From positions 1 to 26,687 of the forward strand of contig CAYWKJ010000017.1 in the NCBI GenBank assembly GCA_964459205.1: DNA of 26,687 nucleotides, read 5' to 3'. The translations under genes and the position numbers were made by a program. Below, in pieces: positions 1-7,268 of the stretch. Every line of letters begins with the position of its first letter. The first letter of the stretch is position 1. This DNA is from JABJMC01 sp964459205. GTDB taxonomy: Bacteria > Patescibacteriota > Gracilibacteria > UBA1369 > UBA12473. The notes beneath the pieces were generated by a model. The model worked only from the letters and a program-made list of their open reading frames with translations. It did not search any database and had not been told where the DNA came from.

Positions 1-486
1 TAACATGTTTTCGGTTTGTCCCTGTTCTGCTGGAGTCCCATGATTACCAATGGCTGCGGTGCGAGCCTTAGTCACGTTTTCAAGAGTTTCACGCTCATGA
101 GTCATATAACCTTTAACTGTCTCAATCAGATTAGGGATAAGATTATAGCGACGCTTTAATTGTACTTCGATATCTGACCACGCCTCTTTAACGCGCATTC
201 TAAAGCGGACCAACTTATTATAAGTTAGGGCCAACCAGAGCAGCACAATTCCAATAAAAACTAATAAAATTGTCCCGACTCCAATTCCGCTACCAGTTGC
301 AAGACCAGTAATATCTTCAGGGGTTGAATCAGTGGTCAGAAGAATATCTGAAGGATCAGACTCAACTGGCGTACTTTCAAGTGGTTTATCACCAGTAACA
401 ACTTCTTCTGTTGGTGGTTCAGCTAAGGTTTCTCCTTCAGCCAGGTCTGCATCACCATAAATGTCCATAATATCTTCTTCTGTCAT
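1..486 (-). CDS. lemA: LemA family membrane protein (partial, 3' end beyond window)
   Basis: The first 162 residues are visible; the reading frame is still open at base 1. After an acidic, Pro/Thr-rich stretch (residues 1-64) comes one hydrophobic segment (about 65-87). The LemA core then follows, with YNKLV at 90-93, a KEAW/DIEVQLKRR stretch at 100-113 and NLIPNLIETVKGYM at 115-128. These are the family signatures. LemA proteins are single-pass membrane proteins with a helical-bundle domain and no firmly assigned biochemical role. The ATG at 486 lies about 30 nt downstream of a TTGACT/TAGAAT promoter. What is odd is the roughly 64-residue extension before the membrane segment, which in most LemA proteins sits near the N-terminus. 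A second, more diverged LemA-like protein lies at 21564-22076. Family assignment is firm; function is not. Confidence 0.9.
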   Translation of the reverse strand, partial: MTEEDIMDIYGDADLAEGETLAEPPTEEVVTGDKPLESTPVESDPSDILLTTDSTPEDITGLATGSGIGVGTILLVFIGIVLLWLALTYNKLVRFRMRVKEAWSDIEVQLKRRYNLIPNLIETVKGYMTHERETLENVTKARTAAIGNHGTPAEQGQTENML

Positions 487-522
487 GTGAGAGTTTTTTA
501 GGAATATTAAAAAGCACCTAAG

Positions 523-551
523 ATTCTATGCTTTACCTGAAAAGAAGTCAA
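523..551 (-). promoter_or_regulatory. Promoter of lemA
   Basis: Read on the minus strand, a -35 box TTGACT (546-551) and a -10 box TAGAAT (523-528) are separated by exactly 17 bp. The predicted start near 516 gives a leader of about 30 nt to the ATG at 486. It lies back to back with the plus-strand promoter at 560-588. Confidence 0.75.
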
Positions 552-559
552 TCGCGGGG

Positions 560-588
560 TTTACGTTTTTGGCTTTTTATGTTAAAAT
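560..588 (+). promoter_or_regulatory. Promoter of the small-protein/caspase operon
   Basis: TTTACG (560-565) is followed after 17 bp by TAAAAT (583-588), which is preceded by an extended -10 TG (580-581). A perfect TATAAT also overlaps at 588-593 but has no -35 at proper distance. A transcript starting near 595 would place the ATG at 612 about 17 nt downstream, and this supports 612 over the upstream TTG/ATG choices. Confidence 0.55.
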
Positions 589-611
589 ATAATGATAATT
601 TATATCTACTC

Positions 612-782
612 ATGCCTGCCCCAGAAATAAAGCAAAAAATCAAAAAACTAAAAGGCCTGAAAGCTTTGAATGAAAAGCTTAAAAGGGTAAATCAGATTAT
701 GCGAAAAATGCCAGAAAAAGCCTCTGCCCTACAAGATCAGGCAACGATTTTAGAACTAGAAAAAAATATTGATAACCTTTGA
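612..782 (+). CDS. Small basic helical protein upstream of caspase
   Basis: This 56-residue protein is rich in lysine in its first 35 residues (repeated Lys/Leu pattern such as KIKKLKGLKALNEKLKR) and more acidic at the end. It looks like an amphipathic helix or short coiled coil with no membrane segment. The same frame can be opened upstream at 528, but that start would precede the predicted transcription start and would add an unlikely Trp/Phe-rich segment, so 612 was chosen. The stop (780-782) is one base before the caspase ATG at 784, which implies co-transcription and probable translational coupling. No family was recognised. The tight coupling suggests a partner or inhibitor of the caspase, but that is inference only. 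Confidence 0.55.
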   Translation: MPAPEIKQKIKKLKGLKALNEKLKRVNQIMRKMPEKASALQDQATILELEKNIDNL

Positions 783-783
783 T

Positions 784-2028
784 ATGGCTGAATCCCTGCC
801 AACTTCGGATTTTGAAGAACCTCAAGACAGAGGCCTGGCTCCGATTCCCGCTGATTTAGATGAGATCATTGCTAGAGGAGAAGATATTGATACTAGCAAT
901 TCGCAAGAAATTGGTGAATATTTAATCGAACTAGATAATGCTATAGCAAGCACCGAAGCTTTAACCGAAGCAGAAGTTGGAGTACTTACCTCAACCCTAG
1001 AAGATTTTAATTCAGAAATTGGCAATTTAGCTACAAGCAATCTGCTAGGAGCAGAATCCTTACCTCTTCATGCATTGAATGCTGAGCTTCGCCCAGTTTT
1101 AGCCGATCTTTTATCAGACTTAACAGGAGGAGGAGAGTTTCGAATTGATAATGCCTCTCAATTTGTAGACTTGGTTTCGCAAGCAAAGGTAGCGACCGCT
1201 AGAATGGAGGCTGCTGAAGCCCAGCAAGTGCTACCCGCTTGTGCCAGTGTATTTGATTTAACAACTTTGGACACCTTTAATAACTGTTTAACTAGCGAGA
1301 GTCGGGTAATTTTGATTGGGATTAATGACTATCAGGGTGGAGATAACGACCTAGACGGCTCCGTAAATGATGTGGGAAGCATGAGAGAATCATTGGCTCA
1401 AGTTTATGGAATTCCAGAAGAAAATTTTATTATTCTGACTGACGCCGAAGCTTCTAAAGAAAATGTTCTAGGCACAATAAGCCAAGTAGCAGAGAGCTCC
1501 CCAGATAACGCGCGGATGCTTATTTACTATGCTGGACATGGAATCCAGAGTGAGCAAGTTTCTTCTGGCTCTCCGACGGATAATCTTGAAGGCCAGTCTT
1601 TTATTGTACCTCAAGATAGCGAGATACCTGTGGGAGACCAGAAGGTCGAACGATCTGGCTTAATATCTGGTGAAGACTTGTTTTTGGCAGCCCAAATTGA
1701 TTCTGGACAGCAAACTTTGGTTTTAACAGATATGTGCTTCGGTGGAGGCTTCCACCGTGAAATAGAACGGCAAAGAGTGGAGCAAGGTGGTGATGTTCTC
1801 CAAGTATCTTCTAGTAATGAGGAAGAGGCAGATGAGCAACACTCCATGACTGCTCGAGGTTTAAATGTAGAGCCAATTGAGCCAGTCCAAGTTGTACATG
1901 CGGAAGGCTTATTTACTTCGTATATGACAAAATCTATGCAAGATCACGACTTAAAACTTGGCGATGCGGTGATAAGAGGTGACTTGGATTCCCCAGACCA
2001 ACACAGTGTGTTTTTAGGAGCTGACTAA
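784..2028 (+). CDS. Caspase-like (peptidase C14) protein
   Basis: The protein has 414 residues from the ATG at 784; a TTG at 769 is a less likely start. Residues 1 to about 165 are acidic and unassigned. From about 173 (SRVILIGINDYQGG) a caspase-fold domain begins. It shows the NDV segment after the first strand, the catalytic His in YYAGHG (H252) and the catalytic Cys in LTDMCFGG (C318). A late GLFTSYMTKSM segment matches the usual end of the p10-like part. Caspase-family proteases of this type (metacaspase/orthocaspase group) are thiol proteases, often cleaving after Arg or Lys. No signal peptide or membrane helix is visible, so it is probably cytoplasmic. The 3' end overlaps the convergent uppP gene by 15 bp. 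The fold and dyad are clear; substrate specificity and role are unknown. Confidence 0.85.
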   Translation: MAESLPTSDFEEPQDRGLAPIPADLDEIIARGEDIDTSNSQEIGEYLIELDNAIASTEALTEAEVGVLTSTLEDFNSEIGNLATSNLLGAESLPLHALNAELRPVLADLLSDLTGGGEFRIDNASQFVDLVSQAKVATARMEAAEAQQVLPACASVFDLTTLDTFNNCLTSESRVILIGINDYQGGDNDLDGSVNDVGSMRESLAQVYGIPEENFIILTDAEASKENVLGTISQVAESSPDNARMLIYYAGHGIQSEQVSSGSPTDNLEGQSFIVPQDSEIPVGDQKVERSGLISGEDLFLAAQIDSGQQTLVLTDMCFGGGFHREIERQRVEQGGDVLQVSSSNEEEADEQHSMTARGLNVEPIEPVQVVHAEGLFTSYMTKSMQDHDLKLGDAVIRGDLDSPDQHSVFLGAD

Positions 2029-2784
2029 TTGGATAATGAGACCAATTAAAGCCACTATTATTAAATAAACCGAAAACACTCTTAAACTGTGTGTTTTAAG
2101 GAATTTCATTAAAAAAGAAACACTTAAATAGCCGGCAATGGCTGAGGCCAAAAAACCAACCGCTACAAGATCCCAGCTTGGCAACGGGGCTTCCCCTTGC
2201 ACCACGTGAATTCCGGTTAAAAGTGAGGCGCCGGCAATAGCCGGAGTGCCAAGGAGAAAGGCAAAACGCGCGGCCTCTTCTCTTTTGAGCCCAAAAAGCA
2301 GACCCGTCCCAATGACTGATCCAGATCTAGAAATTCCTGGGATAAGCGCGCAGGCCTGGGCAATACCCATAAGAAAGGTGTTTTTTAGAGTAAAACGCCA
2401 GCGATCTTTTTTTGGTGGGTATTTTTCAGCAATGAGAAAAAATACGGCTAAAATGGCTAACATTAAAAGAACCATTTTGGGATCTCGAAAGATGTGGTCG
2501 AGCCAATCTTCCATGGTAAAACCAACTATTACAGCGGGCAGTGTGGCCAAGATAATGTAGCCAAGAAGACGCCGTTTTTTTAATAAACCCCAGAGGTCAT
2601 CCCAAAAATAGATTACTATGGCGACTAGCGTTCCTAAGTGCAAAACAACGTCAAAGCCCTTTAACGTCTCTATGTCTAACCCAAATAATGACTCTAAAAG
2701 CACCAAATGCCCGGAAGAAGAAATTGGCAAAAACTCTGTAATTCCTTGAATAATTCCGAGAAGGAGGGCTTGTAAGAAAGTCAT
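2014..2784 (-). CDS. uppP: Undecaprenyl-diphosphatase UppP (BacA)
   Basis: The protein has 256 residues, close to the usual length of about 260-275. It is an integral membrane enzyme that dephosphorylates undecaprenyl diphosphate to recycle the lipid carrier for peptidoglycan and other envelope polymers. Both signature regions are present: the QGITEF segment (Q13-E17) leading into LPISSSGHL, and PGISRSG (149-155, with the conserved Arg at 153). Multiple hydrophobic helices span the rest. The start is the ATG at 2784, with a possible -10 TATACT at 2794-2799 but no convincing -35 and no Shine-Dalgarno. An inverted repeat separates it from purH upstream. Its stop lies inside the end of the caspase gene. 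Confidence 0.96.
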   Translation of the reverse strand: MTFLQALLLGIIQGITEFLPISSSGHLVLLESLFGLDIETLKGFDVVLHLGTLVAIVIYFWDDLWGLLKKRRLLGYIILATLPAVIVGFTMEDWLDHIFRDPKMVLLMLAILAVFFLIAEKYPPKKDRWRFTLKNTFLMGIAQACALIPGISRSGSVIGTGLLFGLKREEAARFAFLLGTPAIAGASLLTGIHVVQGEAPLPSWDLVAVGFLASAIAGYLSVSFLMKFLKTHSLRVFSVYLIIVALIGLIIQLVSS

Positions 2785-2835
2785 AATGCTAGCAGTATAG
2801 GGTGTTTTATGAGTTAGGGGTATCCATTTTGGTTA

Positions 2836-2905
2836 AGTCGTTTTGGTTTTTACGAATGACACATTTACAGGAAGCGGTTTAAGGTCGTGTCAAACGAAAA
2901 CGACT
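2836..2905. repeat. Imperfect inverted repeat between purH and uppP
   Basis: AGTCGTTTT (2836-2844) pairs with AAAACGACT (2897-2905). After one mismatch, GTTT (2846-2849) pairs with AAAC (2892-2895). After a 7-nt bulge, ACAC/GTGT-type pairing continues (2858-2862 with 2887-2891) around a 24-nt loop. In the purH transcript it would form a long hairpin just after the stop. It has no following U-tract, so it is not a standard intrinsic terminator. It may limit read-through into uppP or stabilise the 3' end. Confidence 0.55.
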
Positions 2906-2948
2906 AGTGATAAATAGGCTTATAATCCCCTTCTTTTCATGCCGTGAT

Positions 2949-4523
2949 TTAATGCTTAAACGATCTAATTCCAGTGAAAACCATGGCAATTCCCAGTTCA
3001 TCAGCGCGTTTGATTACTTCCTCGTCGCGGATAGACCCACCGGGTTGGATAATGGCGGTGACACCAGCTTTGTGAGCCTCTTCCACCCCGTCTGGGAATG
3101 GGAAAAAGGCATCAGAGGCCAACACTGACCCCTTAATATCATCGCCACCCTTATGACTGGCAATAAACACTGAATCTACCCGTGCCATTTGACCAGCGCC
3201 AATGGCAACAATACGCTCGATTCCTTTGTCTGGTTCACCTTTGGCAAACACAACGGCATTAGATTTAACGTGTTTAACAACCTTGCGGGCAAAAAGCATG
3301 GCATTAATTTCGTCATCGGTTGGCTTAACTTTGGTTACAACCTTTAAATCATCTTTAGAAATCACGTGTTGATCAGCGTACTGCACCAACATTCCTCCAG
3401 CCACGGTCTTAATATCGCGTTGATTAGGGTTGAGTCGAAGTTTTCCCGTTTCAAGAATGCGCAGATTCTTGCGTTTCTTGAAAATTTTGAGAGCGCCCTC
3501 TTCGAAATCTGGAGCGGCAATCATTTCTACAAATAATTTATTATTGGCAATGTGTTGGGCAATCTCCTCGGTACAGGTTCGATTTAAACCAATCACACAC
3601 CCAAAAGCAGACATTGGGTCTACGTTATAAGCAGTTTTAAAAGCGGTATCAATATCCTCAGCTGTGGCTACTCCACAAGGGTTAGTGTGTTTGATAATTG
3701 CGACAGTAGGCCGAGCAAAATCTGTCACAATCTTGATGGCGGCATCCCCATCTAAGATATTATTAAAGGAAATTTCCTTATTAGCCTGAATGGTCTTGGC
3801 ATTAGTAACATTTGGATAATGATTGTTGGGGTCTTTAAAGAAAACCGCCCGTTGGTGTGGATTTTCGCCATAGCGAAGTTTCATGGCTTTTTCGTAGTGT
3901 AAATCGAGTAATTCAACTGTTTCACCCTTATTTTTGAAGTATTCAGAGATCGATTTATCGTAGTTGAATGTTTTCTCAAAAGCCTTGATAGATAAGTTTC
4001 GACGAGTTTTTAAGGAAAGACCCTCTTCGTGGCGCATTTCATCCAAAATTGGAGCATAATCACGAATTGCCGTTACTACCGCAACGTCTTTAAAGTTCTT
4101 AGCGGCAGCGCGAAGCAAAGCTACGCCGCCAATGTCAATTTCTTCGATGGCTTCCTCTTCTGTTACGCCTTCTTTACTAATGGTTTGTTTAAATGGGTAA
4201 AGATTAACAACCACCATATCAATCTCTGGGATCTGGTTCTCTTTAGCTTCTTTTTTATCATTATTATTATCACGACGCATTAAAAGTCCGCCATGGACTT
4301 TTGGGTGGAGAGTTTTTACGCGACCCCCAAAAACCTCTGGGAAACCAGTTAAGTCTGATATCCCTTTGACAGGAATATTATTTTCTTGGAGAAGCTTGGC
4401 AGTGCCGCCAGTTGAAATTAACTCAACTCCGAATTCCTCGGAAAGAGCACGACAAAAATCTATTACTTCTGTTTTATCAGCCACGCTGACAAGGGCCCGC
4501 TTGGGTTGCATGCGATTACTCAC
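2949..4523 (-). CDS. purH: Bifunctional AICAR transformylase / IMP cyclohydrolase PurH
   Basis: The protein has 524 residues, the normal full length. PurH catalyses the last two steps of de novo IMP synthesis in the cytoplasm: formylation of AICAR with 10-formyl-tetrahydrofolate, then ring closure. The N-terminal cyclohydrolase domain (about 1-200) shows LISTGGT (36-42), GFPEVFGGRVKTLHPKVHGGL (60-80) and NLYPF. The C-terminal transformylase domain shows LRYGENPHQ (217-225) and the catalytic Lys-His pair in IIKHTNPCGVA (K278, H279). The start is a GTG at 4523; an in-frame ATG lies at 4511. Its start is 11 bp after the yidD stop, so the two form an operon. No other purine gene is in the window, so it is separated from the rest of the pathway here. 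Confidence 0.97.
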   Translation of the reverse strand: MSNRMQPKRALVSVADKTEVIDFCRALSEEFGVELISTGGTAKLLQENNIPVKGISDLTGFPEVFGGRVKTLHPKVHGGLLMRRDNNNDKKEAKENQIPEIDMVVVNLYPFKQTISKEGVTEEEAIEEIDIGGVALLRAAAKNFKDVAVVTAIRDYAPILDEMRHEEGLSLKTRRNLSIKAFEKTFNYDKSISEYFKNKGETVELLDLHYEKAMKLRYGENPHQRAVFFKDPNNHYPNVTNAKTIQANKEISFNNILDGDAAIKIVTDFARPTVAIIKHTNPCGVATAEDIDTAFKTAYNVDPMSAFGCVIGLNRTCTEEIAQHIANNKLFVEMIAAPDFEEGALKIFKKRKNLRILETGKLRLNPNQRDIKTVAGGMLVQYADQHVISKDDLKVVTKVKPTDDEINAMLFARKVVKHVKSNAVVFAKGEPDKGIERIVAIGAGQMARVDSVFIASHKGGDDIKGSVLASDAFFPFPDGVEEAHKAGVTAIIQPGGSIRDEEVIKRADELGIAMVFTGIRSFKH

Positions 4524-4534
4524 TGTTAAATGGG

Positions 4535-4813
4535 TTATTTAGGTAGGTCCACCCCACCACGACTACATGGGTTACAGCGCATAATGCGCCAGACAGCTTT
4601 TAATCCGCCTTTTATGGCGCCGTGCTTCATAATGGCGAGTCTTCCATACTCAGAACAGCTCGGCGTGTACCGACAAAAACCTCCCGGGAACATACGGCTA
4701 AGTGGCCCATGGTCTGGGGAAAGAGTTTTTTGGTAGAGCCTTATCGCAAGCAGTAGAAGTTGCTGCGGCATGTGAAGCAGGGAGCCGAAGAAAGACTTGA
4801 TAAAGTCCAGCAT
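4535..4813 (-). CDS. yidD: Membrane protein insertion efficiency factor YidD
   Basis: The 92-residue protein has the YidD signature: an amphipathic N-terminal helix, IRLYQKTLSP (24-33), FCRYTPSCSEY (46-56), a KHG motif (63-65) and RIMRCNPCSRGGVD (76-89). YidD is a small peripheral inner-membrane protein that assists YidC-dependent insertion. In most bacteria it sits between rnpA and yidC; here neither is adjacent, and it has its own promoter (4852-4880) and leads the yidD-purH operon. The start ATG at 4813 lies about 32 nt after the predicted transcription start. The C-terminus is short, ending soon after the conserved Gly-Gly. Confidence 0.95.
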   Translation of the reverse strand: MLDFIKSFFGSLLHMPQQLLLLAIRLYQKTLSPDHGPLSRMFPGGFCRYTPSCSEYGRLAIMKHGAIKGGLKAVWRIMRCNPCSRGGVDLPK

Positions 4814-4851
4814 TTAAGGCGCTAGGGTTAAAGCGGAATAAGCCGGGGCCT

Positions 4852-4880
4852 AGTGTAGAGGAACTAGACTCGCATGGCAA
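4852..4880 (-). promoter_or_regulatory. Promoter of yidD-purH
   Basis: On the minus strand, TTGCCA (4875-4880) is followed after exactly 17 bp by TACACT (4852-4857). The predicted leader to the yidD ATG is about 32 nt. It lies just beyond the stop of the upstream hypothetical gene (4902), so the two units are probably transcribed independently. Confidence 0.65.
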
Positions 4881-4901
4881 GGCTATACTTTGTTTCTAAG
4901 C

Positions 4902-5810
4902 TTATTTTGAATCTAAATTGCGCTCGATTATGTAATCAATTATTCCATCTTCTGAATATTCATCTGTGCGTTCATAAACACTTAATTGATTAGTAAAATC
5001 TCTAAGAATTCTTAGCGTGTCACTGGCTGTTACTGAATCGAATGATGCGTGGCCAATAACTTCCATGACTAAACGATTTACTAAAGACTTTCGAGTTTCA
5101 GCTTCCCATCTTGCAATGCCAGGCAAATCATAAGTGCTGGCTATTTCGGTAAATCTTTCACTCAAATAATCTGCCTTTTTCATTTCATTATCTTCCCATT
5201 GAGTATCGTTTTGATCCATTGTGGTGTCTCGTCCCCCTGCTATGGCAGGTCTGGGCTCTAGAAGCATTGTTAATCCTAAACCCAAAGGACAATTCTGAAT
5301 GAATTGCTCTAAATTGCCATAAGTGGTACCAGGTTGAACACGCATTGTGCCAAAACCGCGATTTTTTTCTAATCTAGCCCATACCGCAACATAAGCATGC
5401 AGAGTTATGATATAAGAATCCATCTCCTGCATTAATTCATTCAACGGTCGATCACAAACATCCTGACTTTCTAGCCAAGCATCTAATTGTGATCTTAGCG
5501 TTTCCCTAATTTCTTCTCCTTGTCCTAAAAGATCACCATATTCTGCAATTTGTTGCTCATAGGCTGTAAAAAGCACATTAAAATTGGATTCCAGATTGCC
5601 TTGTAAGGCTTTTTCGTAATCTAATCTTGTTTCAAGATCCTCACAGACTTGATCTGAACCTTCTCTTTCTTCTTTTTCTGCTCTCTTGTCAGGAGTAACT
5701 GGAGTATACGGTGTAGGAGTATCTGAAGACTCAGGAGTATCTGCAGAATCGACTCCTTGTGCTGGCCTTTCAGGCTGTTTTTTGAAGATAAAACGATTAG
5801 GGTAAAACAT
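4902..5810 (-). CDS. Hypothetical protein with disordered N-terminus and helical body
   Basis: The protein has 302 residues and no family was recognised. Residues 1 to about 52 are low complexity, rich in Pro, Thr, Asp and Glu (for example SSDTPTPYTPVTPDK), and look disordered. Residues about 55-150 are strongly helical with coiled-coil character (ETRLDYEKALQGN, YEQQIAEYGDLLGQGEEIRE). A Pro/Gly-containing segment at about 155-200 (GFGTMRVQPGTTYGN, LLEPRPAIAGGRDT) is followed by a second helical region to the end. There is no signal peptide or membrane helix, so it is probably cytoplasmic. The ATG at 5810 lies about 26 nt below a near-consensus promoter, which supports it as a real, probably well-expressed gene. 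It appears to be a single-gene unit. Confidence 0.75.
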   Translation of the reverse strand: MFYPNRFIFKKQPERPAQGVDSADTPESSDTPTPYTPVTPDKRAEKEEREGSDQVCEDLETRLDYEKALQGNLESNFNVLFTAYEQQIAEYGDLLGQGEEIRETLRSQLDAWLESQDVCDRPLNELMQEMDSYIITLHAYVAVWARLEKNRGFGTMRVQPGTTYGNLEQFIQNCPLGLGLTMLLEPRPAIAGGRDTTMDQNDTQWEDNEMKKADYLSERFTEIASTYDLPGIARWEAETRKSLVNRLVMEVIGHASFDSVTASDTLRILRDFTNQLSVYERTDEYSEDGIIDYIIERNLDSK

Positions 5811-5842
5811 AAAATTTTGTTTTTAATTTTTGATATTGTTTA

Positions 5843-5871
5843 ATTATATCATTTTTACGGCCATAAGTCAA
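5843..5871 (-). promoter_or_regulatory. Near-consensus promoter of the 302-residue hypothetical gene
   Basis: On the minus strand, TTGACT (5866-5871), a 17-bp spacer and a perfect TATAAT (5843-5848) give 11 of 12 consensus matches. This is one of the strongest promoters in the window. The predicted leader to the ATG at 5810 is about 26 nt and lacks a Shine-Dalgarno. Confidence 0.85.
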
Positions 5872-5949
5872 ACCCTTCATCAATTATAATTTCCCCTTAA
5901 ACGAATACCCAAAAGGCGCTAAATCATACTCCAACTATTGGCTTCTTCT

Positions 5950-7179
5950 CTACCACCCAAACACTTGTGCTGGATCGACTTTTACCCCGTTGTAAATAAG
6001 CTCAAAATGTAAGTGGATACCAGTGGCGCCATATACTCGCCCAGTAGCACCCATTTTACCAATGACTGTGCCTTGATTTAGATCATCGCCAGCAACGACA
6101 TAAAGTTCTTCCATGTGAGCATAAAGACTTGTATATCCATTGCCGTGATCTATAGTCACTACATTTCCGTACCCCCCATTCCAGCCATAATCAGCGCGAA
6201 GAACTGTACCGCTATCAATTGCCACAATTGGCGGCTTGCTACGATCACCAATATCATAAGCATAGTGACCCCAGCGGAATCCTTGAGTAAGAGATCCAGT
6301 AGTCGGTCGCATCCAGCCATTAGCATTAGGAGCTACAATTTGATTTTCAGAAATACGAGTAGTGTTAGCGTAATTTGTGGTTGAATAATCATTTCTTGTA
6401 GTAGTGGCAACGTAAACATAAGGTTTCTCGCCTTCCACAATAAATAAATCATCGCCGATTGTAAGGGCGCTGTCCGCGCTTATATCATTATAAGCAAAAG
6501 TGTTGTCTAGCTCTCCTTCATATTTTTCAACTAAACTTTCAACTGTATCGCCATCTTTTATTTTAACTCCATAACCGTCAGTTGGGGGGATTTTGATTTC
6601 TTGTCCTAATTTAAGGTAATTACCAGTTCCCAGACTAGAGTTAGCCCAGAGGATAGTATTCATAGAAAGGTCGTAGCGATAAGCAATTACAGATAAAGTA
6701 TCGCCAGGTTGCACCTCGTGCGTAACAAACTCGTTACCTCGGTTTAAATACCGAGCCTCGCCATCAGAAGGCATTGTTTTAGTAATGTATCCGTCTTGAT
6801 CAGAATAAAAACTTAAATCCGTATTAACCGCGAGATTATCGTAAACTTCAGAGTTATAAGCTCCTCCTAAGTCATACGCAAAGCTAGGGCTAGCAGAATT
6901 AATCATAAGCAGCATTAGAGAAACAGCCATTACTCGTCCAAAAAGCCGCTGAGCTGTTGAGTAACCGTGCAAAGGATCACAAAATCGGGTTCTAGCATTG
7001 TGAGTGTGACGGTTGCGGCGAGCATGGAGCTGCTTTAGTCTGGCAACTTTTGATCTAGTCTTTCCGAACAATTTTTGATGACGTTCTTTACGAGCGTCGT
7101 GATTGACGGTGCTATTGTTGATATGGTGGGGGTTAAAAGTCCTAAAAACTCGGTTCTTTCTCTGCCCTGATCGTTTCAC
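5950..7179 (-). CDS. LysM / M23 family peptidoglycan hydrolase
   Basis: The protein has 409 residues. A very basic, His/Arg-rich N-terminal region (1 to about 80) precedes a hydrophobic segment (about 82-98, ending SFAYD) that looks like a signal peptide or anchor, so the rest acts outside the membrane. A LysM domain follows at about 154-198 (HEVQPGDTLSVIAYRYD ... LGQEIKIPP), then a weaker LysM-like repeat at about 205-250. The C-terminal M23 (lysostaphin-type) metallopeptidase domain has HxxxD (H305, D309), YAH (H355) and HLH (H389, H391), so the zinc and catalytic residues are present. The start is taken as the GTG at 7179; it overlaps an ATG immediately followed by TGA. The roughly 80-residue cytoplasmic extension is unusually long. 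The enzyme class is confident; the cleaved bond is not known. Confidence 0.93.
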   Translation of the reverse strand: MKRSGQRKNRVFRTFNPHHINNSTVNHDARKERHQKLFGKTRSKVARLKQLHARRNRHTHNARTRFCDPLHGYSTAQRLFGRVMAVSLMLLMINSASPSFAYDLGGAYNSEVYDNLAVNTDLSFYSDQDGYITKTMPSDGEARYLNRGNEFVTHEVQPGDTLSVIAYRYDLSMNTILWANSSLGTGNYLKLGQEIKIPPTDGYGVKIKDGDTVESLVEKYEGELDNTFAYNDISADSALTIGDDLFIVEGEKPYVYVATTTRNDYSTTNYANTTRISENQIVAPNANGWMRPTTGSLTQGFRWGHYAYDIGDRSKPPIVAIDSGTVLRADYGWNGGYGNVVTIDHGNGYTSLYAHMEELYVVAGDDLNQGTVIGKMGATGRVYGATGIHLHFELIYNGVKVDPAQVFGW

Positions 7180-7183
7180 ATCT

Positions 7184-7268
7184 ATTTTACGCAGTCAGGT
7201 GAGGGAGTCAATTTCAGGGGGTTGACTTATCTTGCGTAAAATTTTGTAATTTTTTGAATTTAACCTGA
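7184..7268 (-). promoter_or_regulatory. Structured leader of the M23 gene with competing inverted repeats
   Basis: The predicted leader is about 100 nt, far longer than others in the window. ATTTTACGCA (7184-7193) pairs perfectly with TGCGTAAAAT (7233-7242). Nested within that, AGTCAA (7206-7211) pairs with TTGACT (7222-7227). A further pair, TCAGGT (7195-7200) with ACCTGA (7263-7268), would cross the first stem, so the two are either alternative folds or a pseudoknot. The main stem ends 5 nt before the start codon and could control access to it. No known riboswitch class was recognised. Confidence 0.4.

Noticed and set aside
2907..3128. Plus-strand open frame of 73 codons opposite purH
   Set aside because: It lies mostly antisense to the conserved C-terminus of purH and has no recognisable product; it is a shadow frame.
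4698..4880. Minus-strand 60-codon frame overlapping yidD
   Set aside because: Out of frame with yidD, and it starts inside the yidD promoter -35 box.
4814..4901. tRNA or small RNA gene between yidD and the hypothetical gene
   Set aside because: No cloverleaf or T-loop consensus; the gap is explained by a promoter and a short leader. No tRNA was found in any other gap.
7222..7250. Plus-strand promoter TTGACT-17-TGTAAT in the M23 leader
   Set aside because: It would fire antisense into the minus-strand hypothetical gene with no plus-strand gene to serve; an antisense RNA cannot be excluded, but the boxes are part of the leader inverted repeats.
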